Part shown: positions 17,371-25,472 of the stretch, piece after piece | Position numbering within the stretch: position 1 is the first letter of the stretch | Layout of the letters: each line of letters begins with the position of its first letter | NCBI GenBank assembly: GCA_964545585.1 | Contig: CAZJFT010000003.1 | Span: 1 to 44,342, forward strand | DNA from: UBA9642 sp964545585 | GTDB taxonomy: Archaea; Nanobdellota; Nanobdellia; Woesearchaeales; UBA9642 | DNA: 44,342 nt | Reading direction: 5' to 3' | Made by a program: the position numbers and the translations under genes | The notes under the pieces: generated by a model | What the model was told of the DNA's origin: nothing | The model's input: only the letters and a program-made list of their open reading frames with translations | Database searches by the model: none

Positions 17371-17814
17371 ATGGGATTAAAAGAAAATTTGGATGTAATA
17401 AAAAAAATATTTCCATTAATAAAAAATTATAAATGGGTCCTTATAGGAAGCACAAATTTAGCACTACAAGGTATTGAAGTAGAAGCAAAAGATATCGATT
17501 TATTAACGAATGAAAAAAATGCATACCTGATAGGAGAAGCGTTAGAAAAATATGCTATTGAAACAGTTCATTTCAAACATACAGATATATTCGATTCTCA
17601 TTATGGGAAATTCATTATTGATGGAATAGAATTGGAAATAATCGGAGATACTAATGAAAGTGATAAAGACATTGATAAATACGGGATTAATATAAAAATA
17701 GACACATACAATATATCGGCTTGCAGCTTAAAAAGAGAATTAGAAGCATACATCAAGCTCGGTAGAACAGAAAAAGCCGGTTTAATCAGAAGATTTCTAG
17801 AAGATAAACCATAA
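17371..17814 (+). CDS. Small nucleotidyltransferase-fold protein
   Basis: The 147-residue protein carries the nucleotidyltransferase signature: VLIGSTNLALQG (GS 26-27) then KDIDLLT (D41, D43), and a third acidic residue in GIELEII (near 93). The layout resembles stand-alone substrate-binding nucleotidyltransferases, including those of AbiEii-like and MNT families, but no HEPN or antitoxin partner lies beside it. It is more A/T-rich than neighbouring genes, with long lysine AAA runs, which may mark transfer. It has its own promoter-like AAATTAATAAAG 20-30 bases upstream. The substrate is unknown. Confidence 0.7.
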   Translation: MGLKENLDVIKKIFPLIKNYKWVLIGSTNLALQGIEVEAKDIDLLTNEKNAYLIGEALEKYAIETVHFKHTDIFDSHYGKFIIDGIELEIIGDTNESDKDIDKYGINIKIDTYNISACSLKRELEAYIKLGRTEKAGLIRRFLEDKP

Positions 17815-17816
17815 CC

Positions 17817-17825
17817 CTTTTAAAC
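17817..17825 (+). promoter_or_regulatory. TATA box of the glycosylation operon
   Basis: CTTTTAAAC lies about 25 bases before ATG 17846 and directly after the previous stop codon. It would start a leaderless transcript covering five tightly packed genes through 24275. Confidence 0.6.
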
Positions 17826-17845
17826 CTTAATTCCTCCCCTAAATC

Positions 17846-19351
17846 ATGGGTTTTAAGAAGCTTTTCAAGAGTCAAGAATTTTGGGTGGCGATAATATTCT
17901 TAGCAGTATTATCAATAAGATTGATTATTGCATTCCAGACACCATTCTTCAATTATGAAGCATATTTCAGCCTAAGACAAGTAGAAAGCATAAAGGATAC
18001 AGGATTGCCCACATATAATGACCCGCTTAGTTATGGAGGAAAATCACAATTATTCGCACCGTTGAACTATTACGTGCTTGCATTATTCAGCATATTCATG
18101 CCTGATGATATAGCAGCAAAGATCATACCTAACATATTCGCTTCTTTGATAATAATATTAGCATATTTCATGGCCTTGAAGATAACAAAAAGTCCGAAGA
18201 TAAGCCTGTTGACAGGACTCATGACAGGATTCATACCAATATTTTTCTTTGACATAAACAGGGTAAGCATAGACTACATATCCACTTTGCTCGTATTCAG
18301 CATAATATACTGCATATTCAGGATAAATGAGAAGAAATATATAGATTACGCATTGATACTCATATTCCTTTTAGTCTTGACGACGCCGCTTGCGTTAATA
18401 TTGATAATAGGGTTATTATTCTATTTGCTGCTCCTGAAATTAGAGAACCATCATATAGAGATGAAAGAGCTGGAGATAATACTTTTTTTCGCATTCCTTA
18501 CTTTTTGGGTCAATCTACTGATATTCAAGAATGCATTCCTAAGTCACGGATTCCTGGTTATATGGCAGAATATGCCTACAGAGATAATAACAGGATTCTT
18601 CAATAAATTAACTCTTCTAGAGACATTCTATACTATAAGCATAATACCATTATTGTTAGGATTGTATGGATTCTATCTGGCATTCCATGAGGAAAAGAAC
18701 AAAGAAGTAATGCTGCTGACCGGGTTCGGGATATCAGTATTCCTTTTGATGTGGTTCAGGCTTCTCAATTTGGTGACATCAATAATGCTATTGAGCATAA
18801 CATTGGTTATAATATCTGCTTTCGCACTCAGGAAAACGACAAATTTCTTTGAAAGGACAAAACTGCATAAATATGAGAGGATATTCCTGATAGTGTTCCT
18901 AATATTATTTGTCATAACATCGATACTCCCATCGATATATCTTGGATTAGAGAAAGCCAGAAATACTCCTAAAATAGAAGATATAGTCGTGCTAGAATGG
19001 ACAGGACAGAACACCCCTAAAACGGCGACCATAGTAGGGACATTAGAAGAAGGGCATATGATAGCATATTATGCCAAGAGAAAGAACATAATGGACGACA
19101 ATTTTCTATTGGTACAAAATGTAGACCAGCGCCTGAATGACCTGGAGAGCATATATACCACAAGATTCCAGATAGAGGCCGTATCTATACTCAATGAATA
19201 TGATGCTAAATACGTATTTTTTTCAAGCCAGGCCAGAAAGAAATATGAAACGCAGAACCTGTCATATATAGATAATGAATGTTTCCAACAGGCATTCTAT
19301 TCCCAGAACACAAGCCTATACATAAATAAATGCAAAGTTGAGAATGATTAA
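17846..19351 (+). CDS. STT3/AglB-like GT-C membrane protein with altered catalytic motifs
   Basis: The 501-residue protein has about eleven membrane helices and a short C-terminal soluble domain. After the first helix, NYEAYFSLRQVESI..TGLP then DPLSYGG matches the oligosaccharyltransferase STT3 pattern D.YYH.R...., with glutamate replacing the acidic D. Near the C-terminus, EWTGQNTPKTATIVGTLEEG followed by HMIAYYAKR aligns with the STT3 WLR.NTP....WWDYGYWI.Y segment, but WWDYG is TLEEG. It is far shorter than AglB. It may transfer sugar or bind lipid-linked glycan without classic peptide recognition. It starts a five-gene operon; the family call is pattern-based. Confidence 0.7.
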   Translation: MGFKKLFKSQEFWVAIIFLAVLSIRLIIAFQTPFFNYEAYFSLRQVESIKDTGLPTYNDPLSYGGKSQLFAPLNYYVLALFSIFMPDDIAAKIIPNIFASLIIILAYFMALKITKSPKISLLTGLMTGFIPIFFFDINRVSIDYISTLLVFSIIYCIFRINEKKYIDYALILIFLLVLTTPLALILIIGLLFYLLLLKLENHHIEMKELEIILFFAFLTFWVNLLIFKNAFLSHGFLVIWQNMPTEIITGFFNKLTLLETFYTISIIPLLLGLYGFYLAFHEEKNKEVMLLTGFGISVFLLMWFRLLNLVTSIMLLSITLVIISAFALRKTTNFFERTKLHKYERIFLIVFLILFVITSILPSIYLGLEKARNTPKIEDIVVLEWTGQNTPKTATIVGTLEEGHMIAYYAKRKNIMDDNFLLVQNVDQRLNDLESIYTTRFQIEAVSILNEYDAKYVFFSSQARKKYETQNLSYIDNECFQQAFYSQNTSLYINKCKVEND

Positions 19352-19352
19352 A

Positions 19353-20699
19353 ATGAATGAGAATACAAAGACATTGCTTATACTCCTGCTTGCTGGCGCA
19401 TTGATACTCTCACCATACGCATTCAGGATATTCCAGGGAAACCCTTATATGATAAATAGCGAAGCATATTATAATATCAGGGTTTCGGGTGAGGACGTAT
19501 TGCAAGACAGGACTATGCCATTCAGCATACTAGACCTATTCAATCAGAACAACGTCATATTCAACAAGATACTGCCGCTTCTTTTGGGAGTCTTATGTGT
19601 CGGTTTATCTATAATGATAATGAAAAAGCACAACATAAGCGAGAAGAACACCACCGCAATAACATTGATACTCATAAGCAGTCCGATATTCCTTTACACA
19701 TTTTTGGACCTGAAATATTTCTCATTTGCAATAATATTGTCATTATTGACTATCTATCTTATATCATCAAAGAAATATATTATCTCTGCAATACCTCTCG
19801 TCTTGATACCTTTCTTTGATTTCTATAGCTCTCTGATATCTATAATACTTGTAATATTATACATATTATTGACAGCAAAAAACTACAATAACTATAAGAT
19901 AATGATAATACTCAGTATAGCTTCATTCATTGCTGCATTATTGCTCAACAACTATCTGGGATATTCCGTTGCCAGGATACCGTTAGAGAAGACTAGGCTG
20001 ATAACAGACATCGGTGCTGAGGTAGGATTCTCTTTCTCAAGCCTGGTATTGACACTCATAGGGATGATACTGCTTTGGGACAAAGGCCTGAAGAATCTGC
20101 TCGTATACATATTGATAATAACAATGTTTGGATTGTCTGTTTTCAACACGACATTGAAGGCTTACGTGAACTTCATATTGGTGGTCTATGCCGGATTCGC
20201 ATTCATATATCTCACAAGAAGGAAATGGTCGATACAGATAATAAAGAAAGTAACTCTTCTCCTGATAGTGTGCAGCATAATGTTCACCACAATACTATAT
20301 GCTACAAGGTTATCTGAAACGGAACCTACGCCAGCATATGTTGATGCGTTGAGGTTCATAAAGGAAAAAAGCCTTGAGGATGAATCTGTATTAAGCACGA
20401 TAGAAAACGGGTATATAATAGAATACTATTCAGAAAGAAGGGCATTCATAGATGAGAAGACAAATATATATGAGCCGAAGAGGCTTGCAGTATATAAAAA
20501 CCTGACCACTTCGAGAAATCTTGAGAAGACAGAATCCATACTTAACGATTACTCAATCAAATACATTTTCATAGATGAAACATTTAGACAAAGACTTGAA
20601 GCAGACCAAGGATTGCTATTCATAATAGAGAACAGCCAGAAATTCAAGGAGATATATGAGAATGAAGAAGTGGCAGTCTGGATGTACATAGAAGGATAA
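19353..20699 (+). CDS. Second STT3/AglB-like GT-C membrane protein
   Basis: This protein of about 448 residues is a divergent paralogue of the previous gene. It shares SEAYYNIRV (compare EAYFSLRQ) after the first helix and, after about ten helices, VLSTIENGYIIEYYSERRAF (compare VGTLEEGHMIAYYAKR), so WWDYG is replaced by TIENG. The C-terminal soluble part ends with IKYIFIDETFRQRLE, matching AKYVFFSSQARKKYE of the first protein. Starts at TTG 19338, ATG 19344 and ATG 19353 are possible; I use 19353, two bases after the previous stop, though 19344 overlapping that stop is nearly as good. Confidence 0.68.
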   Translation: MNENTKTLLILLLAGALILSPYAFRIFQGNPYMINSEAYYNIRVSGEDVLQDRTMPFSILDLFNQNNVIFNKILPLLLGVLCVGLSIMIMKKHNISEKNTTAITLILISSPIFLYTFLDLKYFSFAIILSLLTIYLISSKKYIISAIPLVLIPFFDFYSSLISIILVILYILLTAKNYNNYKIMIILSIASFIAALLLNNYLGYSVARIPLEKTRLITDIGAEVGFSFSSLVLTLIGMILLWDKGLKNLLVYILIITMFGLSVFNTTLKAYVNFILVVYAGFAFIYLTRRKWSIQIIKKVTLLLIVCSIMFTTILYATRLSETEPTPAYVDALRFIKEKSLEDESVLSTIENGYIIEYYSERRAFIDEKTNIYEPKRLAVYKNLTTSRNLEKTESILNDYSIKYIFIDETFRQRLEADQGLLFIIENSQKFKEIYENEEVAVWMYIEG

Positions 20700-20701
20700 A
20701 A

Positions 20702-21994
20702 ATGAACATAACAACAATTCAGGCACTTGTATGGTTTTCATATTTCATATCATTATTCTTCTTAATATACTGGTTATTGTTCTTTTTGGAAAAAAAGGAC
20801 AGCCTTAAACTAGAGCTCGACAAGAAGAAACCTAAACTCAAAATTTTTCCTACAGTGACTATAGCCGTCCCCGCATATAATGAGGAGAATCATATCCTAA
20901 AAACCCTCAAATCACTTATCGAACTAGAATATCCTAGAGATAGATTCGAAATAGTGGTCGTTAACGATTGTAGCACAGATAATACTAAGAAAATAGTAAA
21001 TAAATTTATGAAAGAGATAAAACAGGATAAGTACAAAGACATAAGGATAAGGATAATAAACCAAAAAACAAACAAAGGAAAGGCAGAGGCATTGAATACC
21101 GCGATAAAAACTTCTGATTCAGAATTTTTTTCATGCATAGACGCAGACAGTGTCATAGACAGCGAAGCCCTTCTATACATGGTCAATGACATGGTTAAAG
21201 ACCCTAAGCTTGCGATTGTCACACCTGTAATGAAAGTCGATTCACCAAAGAATTGGTTGCAGAAATTCCAGAGGGTAGAGTATATGTCTTCCATGTTTGT
21301 TTCAAGGTTGATGGGATATATAGATTCAATATATGTCGCTCCGGGGCCATTCAGCCTATACAGGATGTCCGCACTTAAAAAACTCGGGAAATTTGACGGT
21401 AGAAGAAATATAGAGGACCAGGAGATTGCATGGAGAGCGCAAAAACACCATTTCAAGATGAGACAATGTACACACGCATTCGTTAATACGGTCGCCCCAG
21501 ATACTGTAAAAGGTTTCACGAGACAAAGGACCAGGTGGTATAGGGGAGCGATAATGACTATATATGATTATAAGGAGTTGGCATTCAATAAGAAGTATGG
21601 TGACTTCGGAATGTTCCAAATACCTTTGATGATATTCTCGTATGTCCTTTCATTCATAGCGCTCATAGCATTAGGCTATTACGTAATAAAGCCTATATAT
21701 AAGTACATATATAATCTTTTCCTGGTAAGGTTTGACATACTCACACAATTCAAAAACATGGAATTCACATTCAACCTTTTAGATATAGAGATAATGCAGC
21801 TATTGATGATATACAGCGCATTGTTCATAGCGGTATTGATGCTATACTTCGCAAGTAGGCATACGAATGATAAGGTGAGGAAATATGGAAGCATTTATAT
21901 AATACCATATTTCTTCGTCTATTATGTGCTGGTCAGCGTACTGGTCATCAAATCGGTTTTTGAGATAATCATAAGAAAAAAACAGAAGTGGTAA
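20702..21994 (+). CDS. Processive-type family 2 glycosyltransferase, membrane-bound
   Basis: The 430-residue enzyme has an N-terminal membrane helix (about 10-30), a GT2 domain with TVTIAVPAYNEE (51-62), NDCSTDN (88-94), metal-binding DAD (147-149), ED (238-239, in NIEDQEIAWR) and the RQRTRW motif (274-279) typical of processive enzymes such as NodC and cellulose or hyaluronan synthases, then three or four membrane helices. It would extend a polysaccharide or lipid-linked glycan from a nucleotide sugar at the inner membrane face. It begins three bases after the previous stop, in the middle of the glycosylation operon. Confidence 0.9.
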   Translation: MNITTIQALVWFSYFISLFFLIYWLLFFLEKKDSLKLELDKKKPKLKIFPTVTIAVPAYNEENHILKTLKSLIELEYPRDRFEIVVVNDCSTDNTKKIVNKFMKEIKQDKYKDIRIRIINQKTNKGKAEALNTAIKTSDSEFFSCIDADSVIDSEALLYMVNDMVKDPKLAIVTPVMKVDSPKNWLQKFQRVEYMSSMFVSRLMGYIDSIYVAPGPFSLYRMSALKKLGKFDGRRNIEDQEIAWRAQKHHFKMRQCTHAFVNTVAPDTVKGFTRQRTRWYRGAIMTIYDYKELAFNKKYGDFGMFQIPLMIFSYVLSFIALIALGYYVIKPIYKYIYNLFLVRFDILTQFKNMEFTFNLLDIEIMQLLMIYSALFIAVLMLYFASRHTNDKVRKYGSIYIIPYFFVYYVLVSVLVIKSVFEIIIRKKQKW

Positions 21995-21996
21995 TT

Positions 21997-22695
21997 ATGA
22001 AGATAAAAAGAAATTTCAGCAAGACAAGGATATTCTTGGCATTAATAATAACATTACTCATATTCACTTTGGGATTGACGCTAGGATTGTTGCTTGATAC
22101 ACAAAGGATACAATGGTCTGAAAGAGAGAGTAAGCAGCAGAAAGCCGATTATGAGAGTCTGCAATGGCAATACCTATTCCTCACATCTACAGAGGATAAA
22201 GAGGAGACATGCATATTGCTGAAGGCCGCATTCGACAAGTCAGTTACGGATCTTGGGGAAAGCCTTGACAGGATACAATCGTATAGGAAACAGTCACAGA
22301 TAAATGATGAAGATTACGTCCTAATAGAAAGAGCATACATAATAGATAACTTGAAGTATTGGCTTCTTGCAAGGCAATATAAACAGGAGTGCGGAGGAGA
22401 ATATGCCATAGTTCTTTACTTCTTCTCAGAAAAAAATTGTCCTATATGCCCCGATCAAGGAGTCATACTTACACATTATAAGAAGATATATGAGGAGAAA
22501 CTTTTGGTCTTCCCTATAAACACTGATCTGGAGACGCAAGAAAGCAGTGTTAAGATATTGCAGAACAGATACAACATAACTGAATTGCCTTCTATTGTCG
22601 TGGGAAACAAAAAATATTCAGGAGTTGTGGATATGGAATCTCTGTCGGAGATAATATGCAGCAATTTCAATGACAAGACCATCTGCGCAAGATGA
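21997..22695 (+). CDS. Membrane-anchored thioredoxin-like protein (CPIC)
   Basis: The protein of 232 residues has an N-terminal membrane helix (about 10-30), a helical charged region (about 35-130) and a C-terminal thioredoxin fold facing outside: FFSEKNCPICPDQG with active site CPIC and cis-proline in ITELPSIVV. Additional cysteines at ETCILL and QECGGE may pair. ATG 21997 follows directly after the previous stop; the in-frame GTG at 21988 is less likely. Its stop overlaps the next start (ATGA). A disulfide or reductase enzyme inside a glycosylation operon suggests it services cysteines in the glycosyltransferases or their protein acceptors, which is inference. Confidence 0.85.
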   Translation: MKIKRNFSKTRIFLALIITLLIFTLGLTLGLLLDTQRIQWSERESKQQKADYESLQWQYLFLTSTEDKEETCILLKAAFDKSVTDLGESLDRIQSYRKQSQINDEDYVLIERAYIIDNLKYWLLARQYKQECGGEYAIVLYFFSEKNCPICPDQGVILTHYKKIYEEKLLVFPINTDLETQESSVKILQNRYNITELPSIVVGNKKYSGVVDMESLSEIICSNFNDKTICAR

Positions 22696-24275
22696 AAAAT
22701 CTAAATAACACAAAACAGAATATTACTGCATTCTTCAGAGAAAACAGGCTGATGCTCATATTATTGCTGATATTCTTCCTGATAAAGTTTTATTTCATAA
22801 CTTCGAGGTATCATATGCCTATATGGGATGAGGCAGTATATATAGGGATGGGGAAATACATTTATGCCGCTGGCTCATCAGGATTATGGGAGATGATACG
22901 ACCATATGGTCTGCCTCTGATTATCGGAGCATTTTGGAGTGTAGGCCTTGACCCGATATACTCTTCACAATTAATAGCAATAATATTCTCATGCGCAACA
23001 ATATTTATGACATATCTCGTAGCTAAAGAGCTCTTCGACAAGAGTACTGCAATATTGTCTGCATTCCTATTGATGATAACTCCGGTCTTTTTTCTATACT
23101 CCATATATGCTCTTACCGAGATACCGTCAACATTCTTCGCCCTTTTAGCATTATATTTTTACTTAAAGGGCAGATACTTGTATTCTGGACTGTCGACAGG
23201 TCTCGCCCTGCTATTCAGGTTCCCCCAAGGATTGATATTAGTCCCTATAGGAATAGCAATCATTATTGATTGGATATATGAAATGAGACAGGTCGGAGAC
23301 AGAAAGAAAAAAAAATATATCCATATTGATACTATGAAAAAGATAGCAGTATATGCCATAGGTTTCTCCATCATAATCCTGCCTTTTCTTGCAATAAATT
23401 ATGTAGCATACAATGAATATACGAGCAAAGCGACAGACGCCATATTCAGACCATTGATACTTGCTGCACCACATCAAGGCAACATATTTGAAAGTGTGGG
23501 CGGAAGCACAACATGGGAGAAAGCATACAACATATTGTATTATATCATAATGATGTTGAAAAACAACATACTGTTCATCTTATCAATAGCGGGCGCAATA
23601 TTAATCTTTACAAGATATAAGGAGAGGACAAGGATATTATTCTTGACATTCGTCATATATCTTGCATACTACTCGTATATAATCAACAAGCAAGAGAGGT
23701 TCATGATAACATTTCTTCCTATAATATGCATATTGACGGCATATTTCCTTTTCTATATAATAAATAGGATTCTCCCAAAAAAATCATCTAACATAAAAAA
23801 TTATAGGACACTCAATAATATAATGACAAAATCAGCAATAGTCTCTCTAATAATAATATCTTTGATACTGACAAGCCTTAATCCCATAAAAACCAACATA
23901 GAATACTACTATTGGTTGCACGAAAATGACCAAAAACCTGCAATCATAGAGGAATATTATTCCTTGATAAATATGTTGAACATAACTGGCGCCATATTGA
24001 TATCTGAACCCGTAATAGCAGCATACACGAACAACAAACTAATAGAATACACATACTATGATAAAAAGATACTTATAGCAAACGAATGGGAAGTTGACGA
24101 AGATATTGCTGCAGTGACATATACATATAATACAATACCCTGCCTGGAGGAAGACGAGACATGTAAGGATTTGAGAGAATCATTGTTGAACTATTTCACA
24201 TCGACATACGACACATATTACGAGGGAAACTTCTATGGACAAGACACATACCTTTTCTTGAAGAAACAATCATAA
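22692..24275 (+). CDS. GT39/PMT-like GT-C glycosyltransferase
   Basis: The 527-residue polytopic protein has the GT-C first-loop signature PIWDEAVYIGMGKYI with the acidic WDE motif, then RPYGLPLIIGAFW, and about eleven helices, followed by a small soluble C-terminal part with CLEEDETCKD. The layout fits dolichyl-phosphate sugar-dependent protein or lipid glycosyltransferases (PMT, ArnT). It would use a polyprenyl-phosphate sugar on the outer membrane face, likely made by the convergent DPM1-like enzyme. The start overlaps the thioredoxin stop by four bases. It is the last gene of the operon, 13 bases from the facing gene. Confidence 0.85.
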   Translation: MKNLNNTKQNITAFFRENRLMLILLLIFFLIKFYFITSRYHMPIWDEAVYIGMGKYIYAAGSSGLWEMIRPYGLPLIIGAFWSVGLDPIYSSQLIAIIFSCATIFMTYLVAKELFDKSTAILSAFLLMITPVFFLYSIYALTEIPSTFFALLALYFYLKGRYLYSGLSTGLALLFRFPQGLILVPIGIAIIIDWIYEMRQVGDRKKKKYIHIDTMKKIAVYAIGFSIIILPFLAINYVAYNEYTSKATDAIFRPLILAAPHQGNIFESVGGSTTWEKAYNILYYIIMMLKNNILFILSIAGAILIFTRYKERTRILFLTFVIYLAYYSYIINKQERFMITFLPIICILTAYFLFYIINRILPKKSSNIKNYRTLNNIMTKSAIVSLIIISLILTSLNPIKTNIEYYYWLHENDQKPAIIEEYYSLINMLNITGAILISEPVIAAYTNNKLIEYTYYDKKILIANEWEVDEDIAAVTYTYNTIPCLEEDETCKDLRESLLNYFTSTYDTYYEGNFYGQDTYLFLKKQS

Positions 24276-24288
24276 AAAAAATAATGAA

Positions 24289-24981
24289 TCATATTTTCTT
24301 AATCTTCATTCTAGCTCTGTGCGCATAAAGCGATATTAGATGGACCACGTAGTCTATGTAAACCTTGCTCCCTAACTTGCTCTTTCCATGATAACGTTTT
24401 CCGAAACTAAAATATATTTCCTTTACTCTATTATAATTTCCCTTCACAAGTATCTCAAGCAGTATCTTGTAACCTTTAGGTTTTAGTTCTGCATCATCTA
24501 TTACTTTTCTTCTAAAGAAGAAATATCCGCTCATCGGATCACTTGCATTGGTCAATGGTCTCGCCATTAATGTTGCGCCTTTGGACACAAGTTTCCTGAA
24601 AAGACCCATATTCTCCCTTCCGCGACGGACATACCTGCTAGCTATTACGATATCGTTATCTTTGCATGCATCAATCATCTTGTTCATAAGCTGCGGAGGA
24701 TGACTGAGATCTGCATCTATGACACCCAATATATCCCCTTTAGACTCTACAAACCCCCTTATTACGGCACTGCTCAACCCTCGTTCATTCTTGCGGCGTA
24801 TGACCCTCAATTCAGGATATCTCTTTGACAATTCTCTAGATATTTTCCATGTCCCATCAGGACTGTTGTCATCAACAATAATTATCTCAAAATCCTTTCT
24901 AGAAAGCTCTGCCCTTATGGCAGATATAAGTTTTCTTATATTCCCTGCTTCATTATAAGTCGGTATTATTATAGATATCAT
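24289..24981 (-). CDS. Dolichol-phosphate mannosyltransferase-like GT2
   Basis: The 230-residue enzyme is a compact DPM1-type GT2: IIIPTYNEAGNIRKLI at the N-terminus, IIVDDNSPDGT, DADLSHPP with the metal-binding DAD, ASRYVRRG, and DPMSGYFFFRR. It lacks membrane helices and ends in a basic tail, as in soluble DPM1 forms. It would load a sugar, often mannose or glucose, onto polyprenyl phosphate for GT-C enzymes such as the convergent one. It is last in a six-gene minus-strand operon. Its start codon lies within a 14-bp tandem duplication shared with the end of MBF1. Confidence 0.93.
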   Translation of the reverse strand: MISIIIPTYNEAGNIRKLISAIRAELSRKDFEIIIVDDNSPDGTWKISRELSKRYPELRVIRRKNERGLSSAVIRGFVESKGDILGVIDADLSHPPQLMNKMIDACKDNDIVIASRYVRRGRENMGLFRKLVSKGATLMARPLTNASDPMSGYFFFRRKVIDDAELKPKGYKILLEILVKGNYNRVKEIYFSFGKRYHGKSKLGSKVYIDYVVHLISLYAHRARMKIKKI

Positions 24982-25007
24982 TTCTAATAATCAATTTCTA
25001 ATAATCA
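24980..25007. repeat. 14-bp exact tandem duplication at the MBF1/DPM1-like junction
   Basis: ATTTCTAATAATCA occurs twice in tandem (24980-24993 and 24994-25007). The two copies hold the DPM1-like start codon and the MBF1 stop codon. Without the extra copy the genes would overlap at ATGA, so the duplication seems to have uncoupled them. Confidence 0.85.
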
Positions 25008-25463
25008 TTTTCTCTTATGCTTAATGAAATCTCCTAAAGTCAAGCCGGCATCACGAGATGATGAAGTTTTTCCTCCGGATGTGCCATTGGAGAAATCTTT
25101 TATCTCTTCCAATATATTTATCTTAAGCTCTCTTTCAAGTTTCCTCGCTATATCGACACTTGGTTTAATATGTTCTGATTCGACCTGATGGAGGAAACTT
25201 TCCCTTTCATTCAATCTCTTTGCCATCTCTTCCTGTTTCAGGCCAAGCCTCTCTCTTGCTCTCTTGACTATTGAACCATATCCTGGAACGAACAAGTATA
25301 TTGGCTCCTTCTCTTCTGGACGCTTCTCTTTTATGACTATCTTCACATTGCTTTTGCGTTTGTTAGATCCTAACCTTGAGCAATCGATGCAGACTTTCAT
25401 CGTTGTGCCTTCTATCTCAGAATCATAAACTGCAGGTTTCTGTCCGCACAATTCGCAATTCAT
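25005..25463 (-). CDS. mbf1: Multiprotein bridging factor 1 (MBF1)
   Basis: The 152-residue protein has an N-terminal zinc ribbon (C3, C6, C25, C28), a basic linker and an HTH_3 domain: GSIVKRARERLGLKQEEMAK, then LNERESFLHQVESEHIKPSVDIARKLE. It is the archaeal form of MBF1, which contacts TATA-binding protein and stalled ribosomes in related systems. A clean Shine-Dalgarno AGAGGAG stands before ATG 25463. It sits in an operon between the THUMP methyltransferase and DPM1-like gene. The C-terminus SGGKTSSSRD looks disordered. Confidence 0.95.
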   Translation of the reverse strand: MNCELCGQKPAVYDSEIEGTTMKVCIDCSRLGSNKRKSNVKIVIKEKRPEEKEPIYLFVPGYGSIVKRARERLGLKQEEMAKRLNERESFLHQVESEHIKPSVDIARKLERELKINILEEIKDFSNGTSGGKTSSSRDAGLTLGDFIKHKRK

Positions 25464-25472
25464 TTCTCCTCT

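Noticed and set aside
17846..20699. Functional AglB oligosaccharyltransferase
   Set aside because: WWDYG is absent in both proteins and the first catalytic aspartate is replaced by glutamate; only an STT3-like outline can be claimed.
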